The notes below the pieces were generated by a model, which was not told the DNA's origin, did not search any database, and saw nothing but the letters and a program-made list of their open reading frames with translations. A stretch of DNA of 64,000 bases, from positions 6,971,001-7,035,000 of the forward strand of contig NC_051094.1 of the NCBI RefSeq assembly GCF_901709675.1, in the 5' to 3' direction. This document shows, piece by piece, positions 10,772-23,611 of this stretch (its first letter is position 1; each line of letters opens with the position of its first letter). The DNA is from Syngnathus acus (Eukaryota > Chordata > Actinopteri > Syngnathiformes > Syngnathidae). A program made the translations under genes and the position numbers.

Positions 10772-13700
10772 TTATTTCTTCCATATAAACTTGTCATTGG
10801 TCTTCCAGAGACTTTTGCTCTCCTCCACAGAATTAGCTCGAGCTGCCAAATTGGTTTTGAGGCAAACTCTCTGCACCTCGTCCAGGTCTGTGAGCCTATT
10901 GATACTCTCTTCGTTGCCCTCGTTCAAAATGTCCCAGAAGTCCCTGCAGCCTCGTCTTGCTGTTTTTTCTCGTGTACCCGTGTTTACAGAACTTCTAGAT
11001 GAAGTGGGAGAATCTAGGACTGAGGTGGACGGTTTTTGGGGGGGACCCTTGGATTTGAACAAGTCATCCAGGATGGAGGTGTCGCCCAAGAGTTCTGTAA
11101 GAATGCAGGACTGTTCTTGAGGGGGAGTCTTTTCAGAGTGTTCTTGAACTATTGTAGTCAACTTTTGCTCCACGTTGAGGGGAATCTCCGCCAGCTCTAG
11201 AGGTTCTGGACAACTGCTGCTGTGGTTACTGGCCTGACACCCACCAAGACCACCAACAGCTCTGGACACACTAGCCTTCTTTGTTCTCGCATGACGTCTT
11301 GCACGGCTGACCGCCTCCTCCCGCTTTTCAGGATCCACATTTGGAACATCACTTGGAGACTCCTCCGCATTTTTTTGCCCTTTCAGCTGACTTTTTTTCT
11401 TGGGTAGAGGACTCTTCTGGTTGGATTTACGCCTTCTGGTCACGGTGTTTTTCGGAGATGGGGTCTGGGCTGGCAGTTGGAAGTTGCTGGTGACGAAGCT
11501 GGCAAGTTCAGGGTGGCCGAGAGTGACGTAATAGCGTCTCAGCCATTCGAGCCTCTGAGACGAGTCGCTACTCAGAACGTCGGCGGCGAGCTGATGGGCC
11601 GAGGGGAAATTCAACTTGGACGCCATCTCCTGCAGCTGCTGCCTACGCACCAAAACACAAACTTGACACAGTGAGCTTTTTAACACCTGCAGCTAATCCG
11701 GCTACCGAGTCAACGAAAGTGCAACAGACCTCGAATCTTCCTCTTAAAGATTGCATGATTTGGTATTCCAGGAAATCTTTCAGAAAAATCTGCCATGATG
11801 TGTGATATCAGTAAATCACTCTATGTTCCATTTCAAAACTTTTCAGTAAATGCTGTGGGTGACTAAATTTAGATAGCGGGGCACAAATTCCCCCCAGGCC
11901 ATAGTTTGGAAACCACTGCTCAACATTCCCATCAGTGTGCATGTATGAAAGGTTGTTTTGTCTATATGTAGCTTGTTTGATTGACAACCCGTCCAGTGCC
12001 CCGCCTCTCACGCAAGTCAGCTGAGCAAGCAAGGCTCCAGCTCACTGCCAACTCTGCTACATAAAAAAATGGACGGACGTTGCAGGAAACATTTCCTCTA
12101 TTGTAAATATCGCTTTCATGACGGTGAAAGTTCTCTGGTATGAATCGTTCCAAATATAATTGATATTAAGAGGAAATTCTGTTTTTATGTCTGCCAGCAT
12201 CCCAGAATGCATTGTCTTCAACTGTGGCACTTCCGCTGTATTTTGAATGCACCATGTGCTACTTATTGTGTCTTTTTTTAAAAGCCACAAGCTATTAAAC
12301 AAATATTCTGCGGGCATATCAAGCGGGACCCAAGATGAATACTTCTCCACATAGTCAGGCGTTTCCACTTTTTTTTTTTTTTTTCCTCCGGCGCTCCAAG
12401 GCACTTGTTATTAAAAGTGTGGTCTATCCGGACTCAGGAACAGAAACACTTCAAAGTGTGGCAGTATAACGGGTGGTGTTGGTTAATACAACTTGTGGCT
12501 TTCACTGGAAAAACAATAAATAAAAAAGTGATGGCAGTAAAACCCCCCGTGCGGACTTGAATTAAACGGAACAGGGAATCAATATGGCTGGTATGTGTTT
12601 TCACACCCTGGTGTGCCTCAGGGCGGAGATAGCTTCTTCCACCTGGGGAATGATATCACAGCCAAAGAAGGTGCCTGTGCGTGTGTGTGCCCACATTCAT
12701 GAGTGTATTTTGGAGCAACGTCTACATTAAATGTTTTTTAGGAAGTACGTGCATATCCGTCGTAAAGTCCCTGGGGGGGGCATCTCTTTTTTTCCCCTGC
12801 ACCTTCAGGTCTGAACACAAGTGTGCAATGTTTGGCAGGATGCTGGGAAAAAGGTGGTGGGGCAAGCTCAGAGGTGGTCTCTGTGTGAATGCACTCCATT
12901 TCCAAAGGCCCAGATGGGGGCGCTAGACATTCAATCTGCAGTGAGTTTTGGCCTGCGTCCCAACACTGCCAGGAATTCTCCCTCCCTGTAAAATCCACTA
13001 CTTGTCTGGGAGGGTACACATACGCACTTTTTTTTGCCCACCTCACATCTTCGTACCTACGTATGGCCAGAGGGGTCTCCCCCAAGATGAAGGTGTTACA
13101 TCTGGTGTGCTGCACGATGCTCTTGGTGAAAGTGACAGGAGCGGGGCAAGGCTGGTGGTCGGGTGGGGTTTCTGGCAAGCTCTGCTGGAATACAGTATTT
13201 TTTTGAAAAAAAATGAGACGAAAACAAACTTGCGAATTGTCATTCATTTTAGCCCCAAATGATTGCACCCACCCATCCTGCAATAAAAAGGGCTGCACTG
13301 TAAAGTGATTTTGTGTGTGTTGTGTACCTCATCGGGGGTGAGAACCTCATTTGCAGGGAATTGAGAGTACATCTTGCGCTCAAACACATCCTTCACCGCG
13401 GCTCTACTGATCAACTCCTCGGCTTTGCTCCCACCCACCACGCGCTGGTTGGAGTGGGTGTACGCCACCTCCTGCACCCCACCTTCCAATCAGGAATAGA
13501 GGCAATTCTAGTCAAATGCAACTCCTTAACATTTTTTTCCCCATTCTTACCTAAGAGGGTATCAATGGTTCCTGTGCATGAAGGATATTTTTGCCTTTTC
13601 ACAGAGGTGAATGAAGCACCTTCACGTCGACCCATGCTTGAGCCATCTTTTGAGTGCCCTGCTTTGGCTTTATCTGAACTTGTGATGCCTTCATCCTCTG

Positions 13701-16700
13701 ACGTTGTGCAGGTCTCAATGTCCTCGGTGAACATGGCGCCTCTGTTTATGTTTCTCTTTTTACTGGGTCCTTTTCTTCTTTGTATTTTGCGTACTGTGCT
13801 TTCGTGAGAATTCCGGCTACCATCCTTAGATCGTGTGAGCGTCTCAATGTCCAAATCGTCTGACTCATCGGAATAATGTTCAAAGGGGCGTTGTTTGGGA
13901 TGCAATGGAGTTTTGGAACTTCTATCGCTCTCCTCGTCGCTCACTTCTAAATTACTCCTGCATGACTTCTGCCCTGGTTTTATATTTATTAACGAGCTTC
14001 TTCCCTTAATGAAGCTTTTGGAGGTCGAAGTGCTTGTCCCCTCACTACCTGAACTTGTGTCACCTTCACCTGATTCCGGCATGGCGTGAAGCCATTGGAG
14101 CAGTTGGGCAAAACCGTGCTGCAGCAGACTGGTTGGAGCAGGCCGGGCGGAGGAATCCACGCCACCCGCTCCACTCATACGTCCCCGCTCCTCTTCGACA
14201 TCATCATCACTCTCGCTACTGAAGTCCAGAAGCCCTCCGGGGATCTTAGATGCACCCGTGCTCTCCTTCGATGCATCTCCAGCTTCCTGTAATCAGAAAA
14301 AAAACATAGGAGTACGTTGGCATAGAAAAGGGTCGGAAGCTATGAAAAAAACGGCCTATGAGAACATTCCTGGCGGGATACAAAACAGATGTTGGTAATA
14401 GCAAATCATAATAAACCACAATGCGACACAGGCTCCCATTATGATGTAATATGAGGAACTGACATGTCCAGAAGCTATAAATATTTGGACTTCATTTGGA
14501 CCACCAACCACGATCGGATTTTTCGTATTCACTGGACAGATCTGTCCACATCGGGAGAATTTGCGTGCATGCATGTGGAACAGTAACCGCTATCAGCTTT
14601 AGTTTGTGTATAGTTCCGATTCTTTCCATGAATCGAATACTCAGAAATAAACCTGACTAAAGATGATAGGAGATATTTTGAAACAGATGGAAGGAATTGG
14701 ACACAGTGCAGCAACCTAGATTGATCGTATGATGTCATTATTTTTCAATCCAATACATCAGAGGGTTTTATTTACAATTGTTTCGCTTCATTTAACTGTT
14801 GCCCAGTTATAATAATACTGTACTTGCAGTGGTTGCTTATTATTCTTTCACAGTTTCATCAGTCAACCGGTTGACAGACACACAGGAAGGCCCCCAATGA
14901 GGTATCCCCGTTTTTAGCATGGGAATGGGAGGTTTGAGCGGGCCACTGGGGAGAGAAGATGTGCGAGCAAGGGATGGGAACGATGTGTGCTTGAGTCTAT
15001 GAGAAAAGCAGAGTTGCTCACGCTAACGCTTGGCGTCTTCTCCTCCTCCTTTGTGTGTGTGCTGGTTGTCATGACACCCGCCGCCACTTGTCCTTCACGC
15101 TGGAATGAGGAGAAATACATGCATGTTTAACATTTACATTGCAAAATGACTTCGCATTAGGGAAACGGCAGATAATACTTTGAAGATGTTACGAAACGCG
15201 CAAAGTCCTTTATTTTCCAGACTGGAGTCATATTTTCAAGACTAAAGTTTTGTATTTGAGGTAAAAACCACACCACGTCTTACCTCAAGTATCTTGCGGG
15301 TGAGGCACGTGCCTTGGGTCTGTAGCCTGAAGAGGTTATTGATCCCAAATAGTTCCCCCTTATGGGCGCCCTGCACGGCATCAAAGTATCGCCGTGGGCT
15401 CTCCACACCAACAACAGAGCTCTGCAATTGCTGTTTTGAAAAAAAAAATTTGACTATAATTCTTCATTTCAAAATGCCTGTACTTTTTTTTAGTATTTTA
15501 GCATTGCTAATCTTTTTAGGATACTGAAGGGCTGCTACAAACCAAAATGGCTGACCTCCTGTTCAGTTTTGAGCATGGGTCCTTGAGACAGTTGTCGGGC
15601 AATTATTTTGGGGTCTCACTGGGATATTATTACTATTTAAATAAATCTTTTTTTTTTTTAAAGCGAGATTTGATCATTTCTCACCACACGTCAGTAGTAC
15701 CTGTTTGTAGACTTGTCTGAGGTAGGTAATTTCCTCCACAGTCCCCAAAGAGATGAGCCTGAAAACAGTCACGTCTCTGCACTGGCCAATGCGATATGCT
15801 CTAAGGACCATGCAAATCATGTTAAAATAGTGGCACAAAACACTGGATTCTGAAAAAAACAGACAAACCTGTCGATAGCCTGGAGGTCATTGGCTGGGTT
15901 CCATGTTGGGTCAAATAATATCACAACATTGGCCCCTACAAAGTTGAGACCAATACCTCCCGCCCTAGAAAGAGTCACATACCAAAAATGTTTAATACTT
16001 GAATAAATGTGTCATATGATCTAAAACAAAGCCCTCCCTCAATCTCCGTAGTTAATAGATAGTCATTTTGCATTTTGTGGGGAATATGTTTGTATGTGCA
16101 TACTAACATAGTAGACACCAGGCACAGATTGATGTGAGAGGAGGTGTTGAACTCTTTGACGATGCAGACTCGCTCCTTGGCTTTGGTGGTCCCATCCAAC
16201 CTGCTATAGTCATGCCCCTCGGCCATGCAGTAATTCTCCAGAATGTCCAAAAGCTGCAGTGACCAAAACAATTATTTTCCAAATTAAAGATGTACTATTG
16301 CTAAATCAACAAGAGTCAATGAAAGCATCATTATCAACATGAACAGCTCATGGCTGATTGCCATAAAAACGCTGACTTAATGTTATCGTTCAGTCTCCGG
16401 TGACACTGTGGTGTCTCACTTTCTTAAAAGCTCTAATTGCTTTGGCTTATAAAGCCCTGCGGCTTAGAGACTAATCTCAGTCAGGCGAGAGGGAAAGAGC
16501 CACGTCTGCTGCGTGTATTTTGTCTATAAATAAGGTGGGGGGGGGGGGGCTCTAACAGCAGCAGTAATTAAGTGTTTTAAACCTAAAAGCTGAGCGGCTG
16601 TGATTACAAGTCAGCATCTGAGAATGTTGACGCCCTCCAAATTCCGCCCGCAAAGATCACAAACCATCAAATTTCCAATTTCCTATGGGACAGCTGCCCG

Positions 16701-19700
16701 CCCAGTGAGACAATGGACACGTCATAAGACACAATTCAATCAAATTTAGGGAAAAAAAGTGTTGGAGTTTGACCAAAATTGAAAGGAAATGGAAATAAAA
16801 GGAGAGAATAGCTTGCATTATATTCTCATTTGTATGACAGTTAATATTGTTGAGATTTTACCTAAATTGTTGCCTATAAAGTAAAAAATAAGTTTTATGA
16901 CTGTGACAGTTGGAACAAATAAACGGTGCATGCATTTTGATTAATGCTCTTGTCCACAAGGGTAGGCCTGAGCCATGATTCGAAACGAGAACCTGCTCAC
17001 AATTTAAAGAGCCCTCACCTTAGTTGACAGTGAAAAGAGGAGCACCTTGTCTTTCTTTTGCAGATAGAATCTTAGGAGCCGATGCAAAACCTGAGAGGGG
17101 CAAATAAGTTCATTATTATAATACAAGTACAAGGGAAGTCTCAACTGTATTTTTGTGATACAAAGATAGACCACGATCCTTCAAAATGACTGAACCTCAA
17201 CCCTGTGCCGCACCTTCATTTTGCCGCTGTACATCGGGTCCGACAGTGCCTCAAATGCTTCCTCTTTGCACCTCTGATTAAAGTCTGGAAACGTCTGGAA
17301 CACCTTTTGACAAATAGCGCTGACACACTTTTCCTAGAAGAAGAAATGAGGCGTGTCACTGAAGCCAATCTATTAGTGGAATGTACGTTCAGTGTTATTG
17401 GGCCAACACAATGCTCACAATGATTTAGAAACGTTAGTCCAAGCATCATAGAAAATGCATAAAGGTGGAATCCACCTGTACCTGTTTCTTACTGGTGCCT
17501 GCAGTGGACTGGAGCAGTGCCACGTGACTGGCAACCTTCCTTAGGATGGACAGGTAAGTGAAGTATAGTGCCTTTACTGGCCCGCCCTCAGAATTCAGCT
17601 GCAAGGGAGGAACTTGGGTCATGAAAAACTGTCTTTTTAATGAAGGAACTATTCTCACGTCAAATGTGAAATCAAACAACCAAGTAAATCTTTTATCTGC
17701 CTATTCCTGATGTGTCTGCAAACAAAAACTGAACCTGGTTACCTAATGCTGGTAGTGACCAAATAACATTGTATTTGAAACGTTGTTATTCACGTGATTT
17801 TATAGTAAGTCGAAGAAAAACAATTATTCAACCCTTGTCCGCATTCCAAGGGCTGTAAAAGACTGACTTTATAACAGCATCTCCTCCGAGAACGTCCGCT
17901 TTGGCAATCGCATTTCTCGGAAGACTTCAGGAGCAATTGCACATCTTCAGAGTCCAGTACAGTTTGATAGACTGTCTGCTGAAAATCAGTCAGACAGCAG
18001 TACACCACCTAAACACAGCAAAAAAACACAAAAAAAACACATTATAATGCTACTTGATCATCATTGGCAAATACACTACCTACTCTGTCATCCTTCTTTG
18101 GGAGTTGGTCCTTGATCAGCGATTTGGTCCTTCGGAGAAAACAATGGGAAATCTTCCTCACCAGGTCTTTGATGGTCTTCCTCGCTGTTGCTAAGGCTCG
18201 CTTGGTTGCACTGTGTCTCTGGCCTCGCTCAATTGGATCTGATACCTTGCTCTTAAAATGGCCCAAGTTGCCAAGACAGCCAGGGACTGCCCTGTGTGGA
18301 AGAACAGAACAACAAAGTGAAATTACACGCAGTTCCCAGAACTAAAAAAGCAAAACACATGCCACTGAGCAAAGTCGAATGACATTCTGAATTGTACGAC
18401 TTTGAATGATCCGAAAATGGCGACAAGATTAAAAACTCACCAGTCCATAACACACCACAACTCCTCAAGGTTATTTTGAAGGATGGTGCCAGTTAGGCCA
18501 ATTCTGACCTGAGTTAAAAAAAAAAAAAAGCAGAATCAAAACAAAATGAACAAGACTGATTCATTTCAAAGCTACACATGGTGCTGTAGAAATATAAGGC
18601 CCAAATCTGACCTGACATTTGAGAGCCTTCATTGCTTGAGTGATTTGAGAGTTTGGATTCTTTATCTTGTGAGCCTCGTCTACAAACACCGCAGACCAGA
18701 TGATGCTGCGGGAGAGAAGAGGAGGTCATGTGAAGAATACAAATGGGAATGAAAACTGTAGGGATCAACAGTACCTGAAACAATTTCACAGGTCAAACAA
18801 CAGCTTTGATGCATACAGATAGTATCATTTGTGTCTTGTACTTGCATCTTCAAGTCTCTCACTTGTTAAATTGAGTCAGGCAGAGGCGGAGAGTGTCATA
18901 GGTGGTGAGCGTGATCTCCACGCGGCCCTTCTTGACGCGAGCCAGCTCCTCCTGTTTCCTCAACCCGTGGACCACCGCATACTGGAAGTGGCCCCAGGTG
19001 TCCAGTTCATCTTTCCAGTTATACAGCACTGACAGCGGGGCCACAATCAGGAAAAGCTACAACAGATCGCAAAAACACTCGCGCTGATGAGATTTGCAGA
19101 CAACGGCAATCCCCGCCGCTCCCCCCTCACACACACACTCGCATTATAGTTGCACTTAATGCGGTCTTCATCTGGATGCATGTCATCTGAATGTCAACGT
19201 CCTGCCTAGAAATAATTTTTATGCTCTTAACGCGGCACCCACTTTATTTGGCTTCATTGGCTTGGATGGGATCTGACTTTGCAGAAAGTCGGGCTTGTTG
19301 TTCTCAATGTCCTCCCAAGTTCCTTTTTTGTGCAATGCAGCCGCTAGGAAACCGAGGACCTGCAACAAAACAACAATATGAAGAAACATTCCCCACTATT
19401 CTCAATGTGTTGACTTCTATGACATATCCTAAACTTTCTTCAAGGGATTTGATAAATTATGACTTGATGTGTTTTTTATATTTACCTGTTACAGTTTAAC
19501 TTTGACAAACCTTCACTTGAGCTGTGGCAAGATAATGAAGCAAAATATTCTGCCTTTGCTTGAACTTTGGCAAGACAAACAAGCAAGCACACATACTTAA
19601 GACAACCGAAAAAAACACATAAGCCTTCACTTCACTGGTGGGTTGGCAACAAAATGAAGCAATAAATCGGGCCTTTGCTTGCACTTCAGCAACATAATAA

Positions 19701-20727
19701 AGCACCATTTCATGCTTCTTCTCGTACTCTGGCAAGATTAACAAACAAAGTAACATACTGCCTGTTTTTTATTTATTTGGTTTTATTTATTCTTTGTTGA
19801 ACCGGGTAAGTCAATTGAGGAGAGTATCTAATTTACCATGTTGACCTGGACCCAGTGTCAAGAACACTTTGAAAACAAACAGTGTGAACCGGGATTCAAA
19901 CCACCAACCTTGCTGTCACTGGACAAGCCGCTCAACCACCGTAGTCATGAAGCAACAAATTGTACCTTTGCTTCCACGTTTGGCAAGCAAACAGAAAATG
20001 CAGCATATTGTGCCTTTTCTTGCACTCTGGCCAACACGTTTACTAAATATCCAGGCTGTTTCAGTGTATACCTGCACGGTCTTTCCAAGGCCCATGTCAT
20101 CCCCCAGGATACATCCTCTCGAACGGCTGTAGTTACTGAAAATAAACTTGATGCCTTCTCGCTGATAATCCCTCAGGTATCTGTTGATGGTGTAAGGGAC
20201 ACTGTCGTCACTTTCATCACACAGCTTTAAAGAAGCACATGCCTCAGAATGTTCCACACCACTGGAAAACAATGGTTTCTCTCGATTCCAATTATTTAAA
20301 TCAGATCTTGTTTGTTTTGATGCCGCATCTTCTTCATCTTCTTGTGCTTCTTCCTCTTCAATGTCCTCATCAGTGGCATCATCGTCATCACAATGAGAAG
20401 TGGTGTTTCGTCTATGGGTGGTGTCTAAATGCTGGCTGTCGTCATTGTGATCAGGCACCAAGGGCTGATGGCTGTGCCAAGCTGCTGTAAAAAGAATAGA
20501 ATCAGCTGTAAATGTGAGCTAGTCTTCTTGTTTTGGAGGTCCGAAAATAGAAGTAAACATCGCAGCTGACTAGATTGAGAAGAACCCTCTGTAGGCTTTA
20601 TGTATTTAATGAGCAAACACTTATGAACGCTAATGGTGGCGATTAATGGAGGAATACCGACAAAAAAAGTTTAGAAATAAAAAAGTATGCTTTACTAACC
20701 TTCTCCAACTGAGGTAGACTCCATCAT
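10772..20727 (-). CDS. ercc6l2: ERCC6L2, SNF2-family helicase-like repair protein (20 exons)
   Basis: A Rad54/ERCC6-type SNF2 ATPase; the human protein acts in the DNA damage response and end joining, and its loss causes bone-marrow failure. Exons in transcript order: 20727-20700, 20484-20072, 19359-19243, 19056-18863, 18705-18612, 18508-18441, 18291-18084, 18008-17868, 17598-17482, 17333-17214, 17090-17019, 16253-16108, 15964-15869, 15800-15701, 15430-15284, 15099-15022, 14286-13551, 13482-13328, 13184-13057, 11642-10772. Phases join to 4029 bases, 1342 residues (human long form about 1550). Seen: GDDMGLGKT Walker A (about 138-146), DEAH (260-263), LTGT (287-290), the C-lobe motif AGGIGLNF (574-581) and QAIDRAYRIGQ (601-611), so both ATPase lobes look intact. 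The C-terminal part keeps the family blocks [29 protein letters not shown] and DFWDILNE. The N-terminus is short and acidic. Exon 1 (28 bases, two ATGs in a row) is the least certain. Confidence 0.92.
13551..14286 (-). other. ercc6l2: ercc6l2 exon 17: disordered Ser/Glu/Lys-rich linker
   Basis: At 736 bases this is the second largest coding exon. It follows the helicase core and encodes a low-complexity region rich in Ser, Asp/Glu and Lys (for example [24 protein letters not shown]), with many SD/SE acidic-phosphosite-like patterns. The borders are AG before GAAGCT and donor GTAAGA. It is likely disordered and is the least conserved part of the gene. Confidence 0.8.
16537..16549. repeat. G homopolymer
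   Basis: A run of 13 G within ercc6l2 intron 11; length may be an assembly estimate. Confidence 0.9.
19510..20055. repeat. Degenerate about 45-base tandem array in ercc6l2 intron 2
   Basis: Imperfect units of the form (G)CCTTTGCTTGNACTNTGGCAA, then an AAGCA-rich tail, begin near 19510, 19552, 19623, 19671, 19714, 19964 and 20011. Spacing is mostly 42-48 bases, with one longer unit of about 71. The array is interrupted by a SINE-like insert from about 19766 to 19946, after which the unit resumes with TGAAGCAACAAATTGTACC, close to the end of the unit at 19654-19671. Confidence 0.7.
19766..19950 (-). mobile_element. tRNA-type SINE inserted in the tandem array
   Basis: Read on the minus strand, GGTTTGAATCCCGGTTC resembles the B box and T-arm region of a tRNA-derived SINE head. 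At the other end a TTTATTTATTC-like stretch and AACCGGGTAAGTCAATTGAGG resemble the body of a common fish SINE. It is diverged, so not recently active. Confidence 0.55.
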
Positions 20728-20986
20728 GCTACCGTTAGCACCCTCGTTTCGAGTCTCAGCGAATTTGGGCAGGGCTGTTTCTCAAAATACCTAATGCTTC
20801 ATTTACTGGAGAATAAAACGCTTGTTCGCACAACATTTTCCTAAAATAGGTTTTGACTTGATGATTGAGAATAGAGACTCTTCGTTCATCTGTTGCCTAG
20901 CCATGATCCCAGCCGCGTTGTTTACTTATTTGTACGTTCGTCACGGCACTTTCGCTATTTCAGCTACGCAAAATGAAGTAGCTGTA

Positions 20987-21008
20987 AAAAAAAAAAAAAA
21001 AAAAAAAA
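20987..21008. repeat. A homopolymer
   Basis: A run of about 22 A upstream of ercc6l2, continuing as A-rich sequence; it may be an old retroposon tail but no body was identified. Confidence 0.9.
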
Positions 21009-21517
21009 GAAAGCAAGAAAAATTAAAAACTTTTTTTAAAAAATGAATAAATAAATTACATCTCCATCTAGAGCAGTTAATCTTCTTGGTTTGCTACAGA
21101 AGTATGTTGAAAATGCAGCACTGAAATTAAACTTGAGGTGCCGTTACACTTTTGCACGTTTGCTGATTATTTTGGATACTATTATTTTATTTATATGTAT
21201 TTACACAATAAACTCTTTAACATCTTAAAATATATACTTTTATTGAATCGTGGGGGGAAATGAGCAGATTTTTACGTAAACGTTTAGATCACGTGAAACT
21301 TGTTGCTAGGCGAAACTCTGAAAAGCGTCGCTCTCCATCCCTAGTTCAATTTACTCTGTTTCACAACGTTTAATGAATGAAAGCGAAGATATTGCATTCC
21401 GTAAATTTCATGACACCACAAAACAAAAATGGCACAAAAGGTATATTTAGTGGATACTGAAATCAACCTAATTTAGACGTCTATTTTAGGTTTAAGTTAA
21501 ACAATGGCTCTAAATCA

Positions 21518-21592
21518 TAACTTGATTATTAAAATCGTTGTCGATTAATATGATAATCGATTAGTTGTCGATTAATCAATTAATTTGACGCC
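21518..21592. repeat. ATCGATTA-type AT-rich repeat
   Basis: Repeated overlapping copies of TCGATTA / TAATCGA in both orientations (for example GTCGATTAAT, ATAATCGATTAG, GTCGATTAATC). This pattern recurs in fish genomes in repetitive DNA, although no parent element can be assigned here. Confidence 0.5.
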
Positions 21593-23070
21593 TCTACTGT
21601 GGGGCAGAATCAAGTTTTCTATCATAGGTTCCCTTAAAAACCAAAACAACAAAAAAGCGCTGACAGAATATTTGATATGTTACATTGTGCCAAGACCAAC
21701 CTAGGTTCTGGGACTTGGAGTGAAATACTGTATTTGGCTGCAAGACAATATACAATAGCCCACCCAAGCCCATCCTCTCCTCACTTGTCTAAGGCACCCC
21801 TAACACAACATGCTGCATGACTGCACCTCCCAACAATGAGGCCACACAAAAAGCACCAGCTCAGCAGAACTGGACGTCCATTTCTCAGGCATTTAGGCAT
21901 GCAATTATATTTCGTCCAACCTCCTAACTCACAATCAGGGTCGGGGGTGGGGAGTAGTTGGGAGAACACAACGTGGTGTCTGTCGTGGCTCACTCCTTAC
22001 TGGGGACAAGGACACATTGCTCATTTAATAATATCTCATGAATTAAGAGATTCCGTTTTAGAATTTTTTTTTCCCAATTTGCTGGTGTCTGATTTGTTTA
22101 ACATGGTTACCATGTTAAATAAACAACACTCCAAATAAGGGGTTCTCCAACTTTTGGGGTCTAGGCACCAAATTGCAAATTTGATCTACTGTAGATAACT
22201 AGGTTACCAATATGTAGATTTAATTTTGTAACAAATTGTATGCCTGATGTTCTTCATATGCGTCTATGCGTGTGCAGATGTGTGTTTTTACGGGGTGGTA
22301 TCCAGCAGGGAGGTGTCCTGCTGAGGGCTAGGTCATGCATCCATGCGTGTAGCACACACACATTCACCATATGGAGTCCAGAGGAGGGGAGAGAAGGGGG
22401 GGTGACAGGATTCGCTCGGAGAGCCAGGCCAAGCCACGCTTATGGACCGTTTAGCACACGGTTCTCTCCCCACCACTGCACTGTACTGCAGTCCCATTTA
22501 CACAGCAATCCAAGCAGGAAAACTTTACAGCGCACATTAAAAAGTAAGAAGACACCCCCAGAAGATCCCACAAGGAAGTACATTACTTTCTCTGACTCTT
22601 TGAGAATATTGTGGAATCAAACCCTGCATGATGATGATCAACATTGGCTTTTTGAATGTGTTTTAGTTATGCTGTTGGAGTACTTGTGCCTCGGTCCAAA
22701 TTTTATGAATGATTATGATTCACGTAATTTTATTTCACTGAATATTGATTGCTGAGGCAAATGACTTGATTTAACCTGATTTGGCATTAATAAATGAGCA
22801 CCCTGTGATGCAATTTCACTCGGCTAATAAACAGAACAAATACCTACTGTATATTCTATCACCACTACCAATAAATTAAACAAAATTAAAAAACATGATG
22901 CAAATTTAACTTTCTGTGTCATTGACAGAACACAATCACATAAAATTGGCACTATGATTTTCAAACCACTGTTGTAAACACCAAGTGATGTTAAAATGTT
23001 CTCTGCTCCCTTCAGGTGACCCCACCTATCTTCATCCTTTGTCTTGATTCCCTTCTTCACATGTGCCCTC

Positions 23071-23088
23071 CTTCCTTCCTTCCTTCCG
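23071..23088. repeat. (CCTT)n short tandem repeat
   Basis: A short perfect tetranucleotide run of about four units in the ercc6l2-ptch1 intergenic region. Confidence 0.85.
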
Positions 23089-23602
23089 TGCATTTGTGCA
23101 TGTGTGGTCTGAGACATTGTGAGTAGCGATACTCTAAGCTCACACAGAGCGCCACCCAATGTGACACCCTCCTTATCAGCTACCATGTCACACCAGCTGG
23201 CTCATACACTTTATGTCCTTATCGCTCCTCTAAGACACCCTAATCAGGAAATCTATCCATTTTGGAATTGTGTCACTAGTTTGCATTAAAAATAAAACAC
23301 ACAACAGAAAAGGTCAGGAATCAGCTGGATGGCAAAACAATGTAGTCCCTCAAATGTAGTACTCATTCGGGTTGCAGGCAAGATGACCATGCGAGAGGTG
23401 ATTTAGAGTCTTTAGTAAAGCTGACATGGGAACAGCGAGGACATGCAAACTCCATGCAGGAAGGCCTGAGAATTGTGCCTTCCACCTGAGCGGCGCCGCC
23501 GCACACAAACAAATCATGCATGCTGTGACCATCGGTGGGATTAATCTAAGTCACACTCTAGAAAGAGTGGAGGCGGTGAAAAAGAAATCCTGCCGACTGA
23601 CT

Positions 23603-23611
23603 TGGGTGGTC
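23603..23611 (+). promoter_or_regulatory. GLI consensus 9-mer, distal to ptch1
   Basis: Perfect TGGGTGGTC about 9.8 kb upstream of the ptch1 start codon, in the divergent intergenic region. It could be part of a distal Hedgehog-responsive element. Confidence 0.35.

Noticed and set aside
10724-11120. Plus-strand open frames opposite the ercc6l2 last exon
   Set aside because: They are antisense shadows of exon 20, whose minus-strand frame matches the known ERCC6L2 C-terminus.
12906-12925. CTCF-like CAGATGGGGGCGCTAG
   Set aside because: Only the right half fits the consensus; three core mismatches.
12738-13298. 186-residue open frame on the minus strand
   Set aside because: Only 13184-13057 is exon (ercc6l2 exon 19); the rest is intron read-through with no conserved sequence.
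22240-22755. 171-residue open frame in the intergenic region
   Set aside because: Low-complexity, no recognisable domain, and no splice partners or promoter signals.
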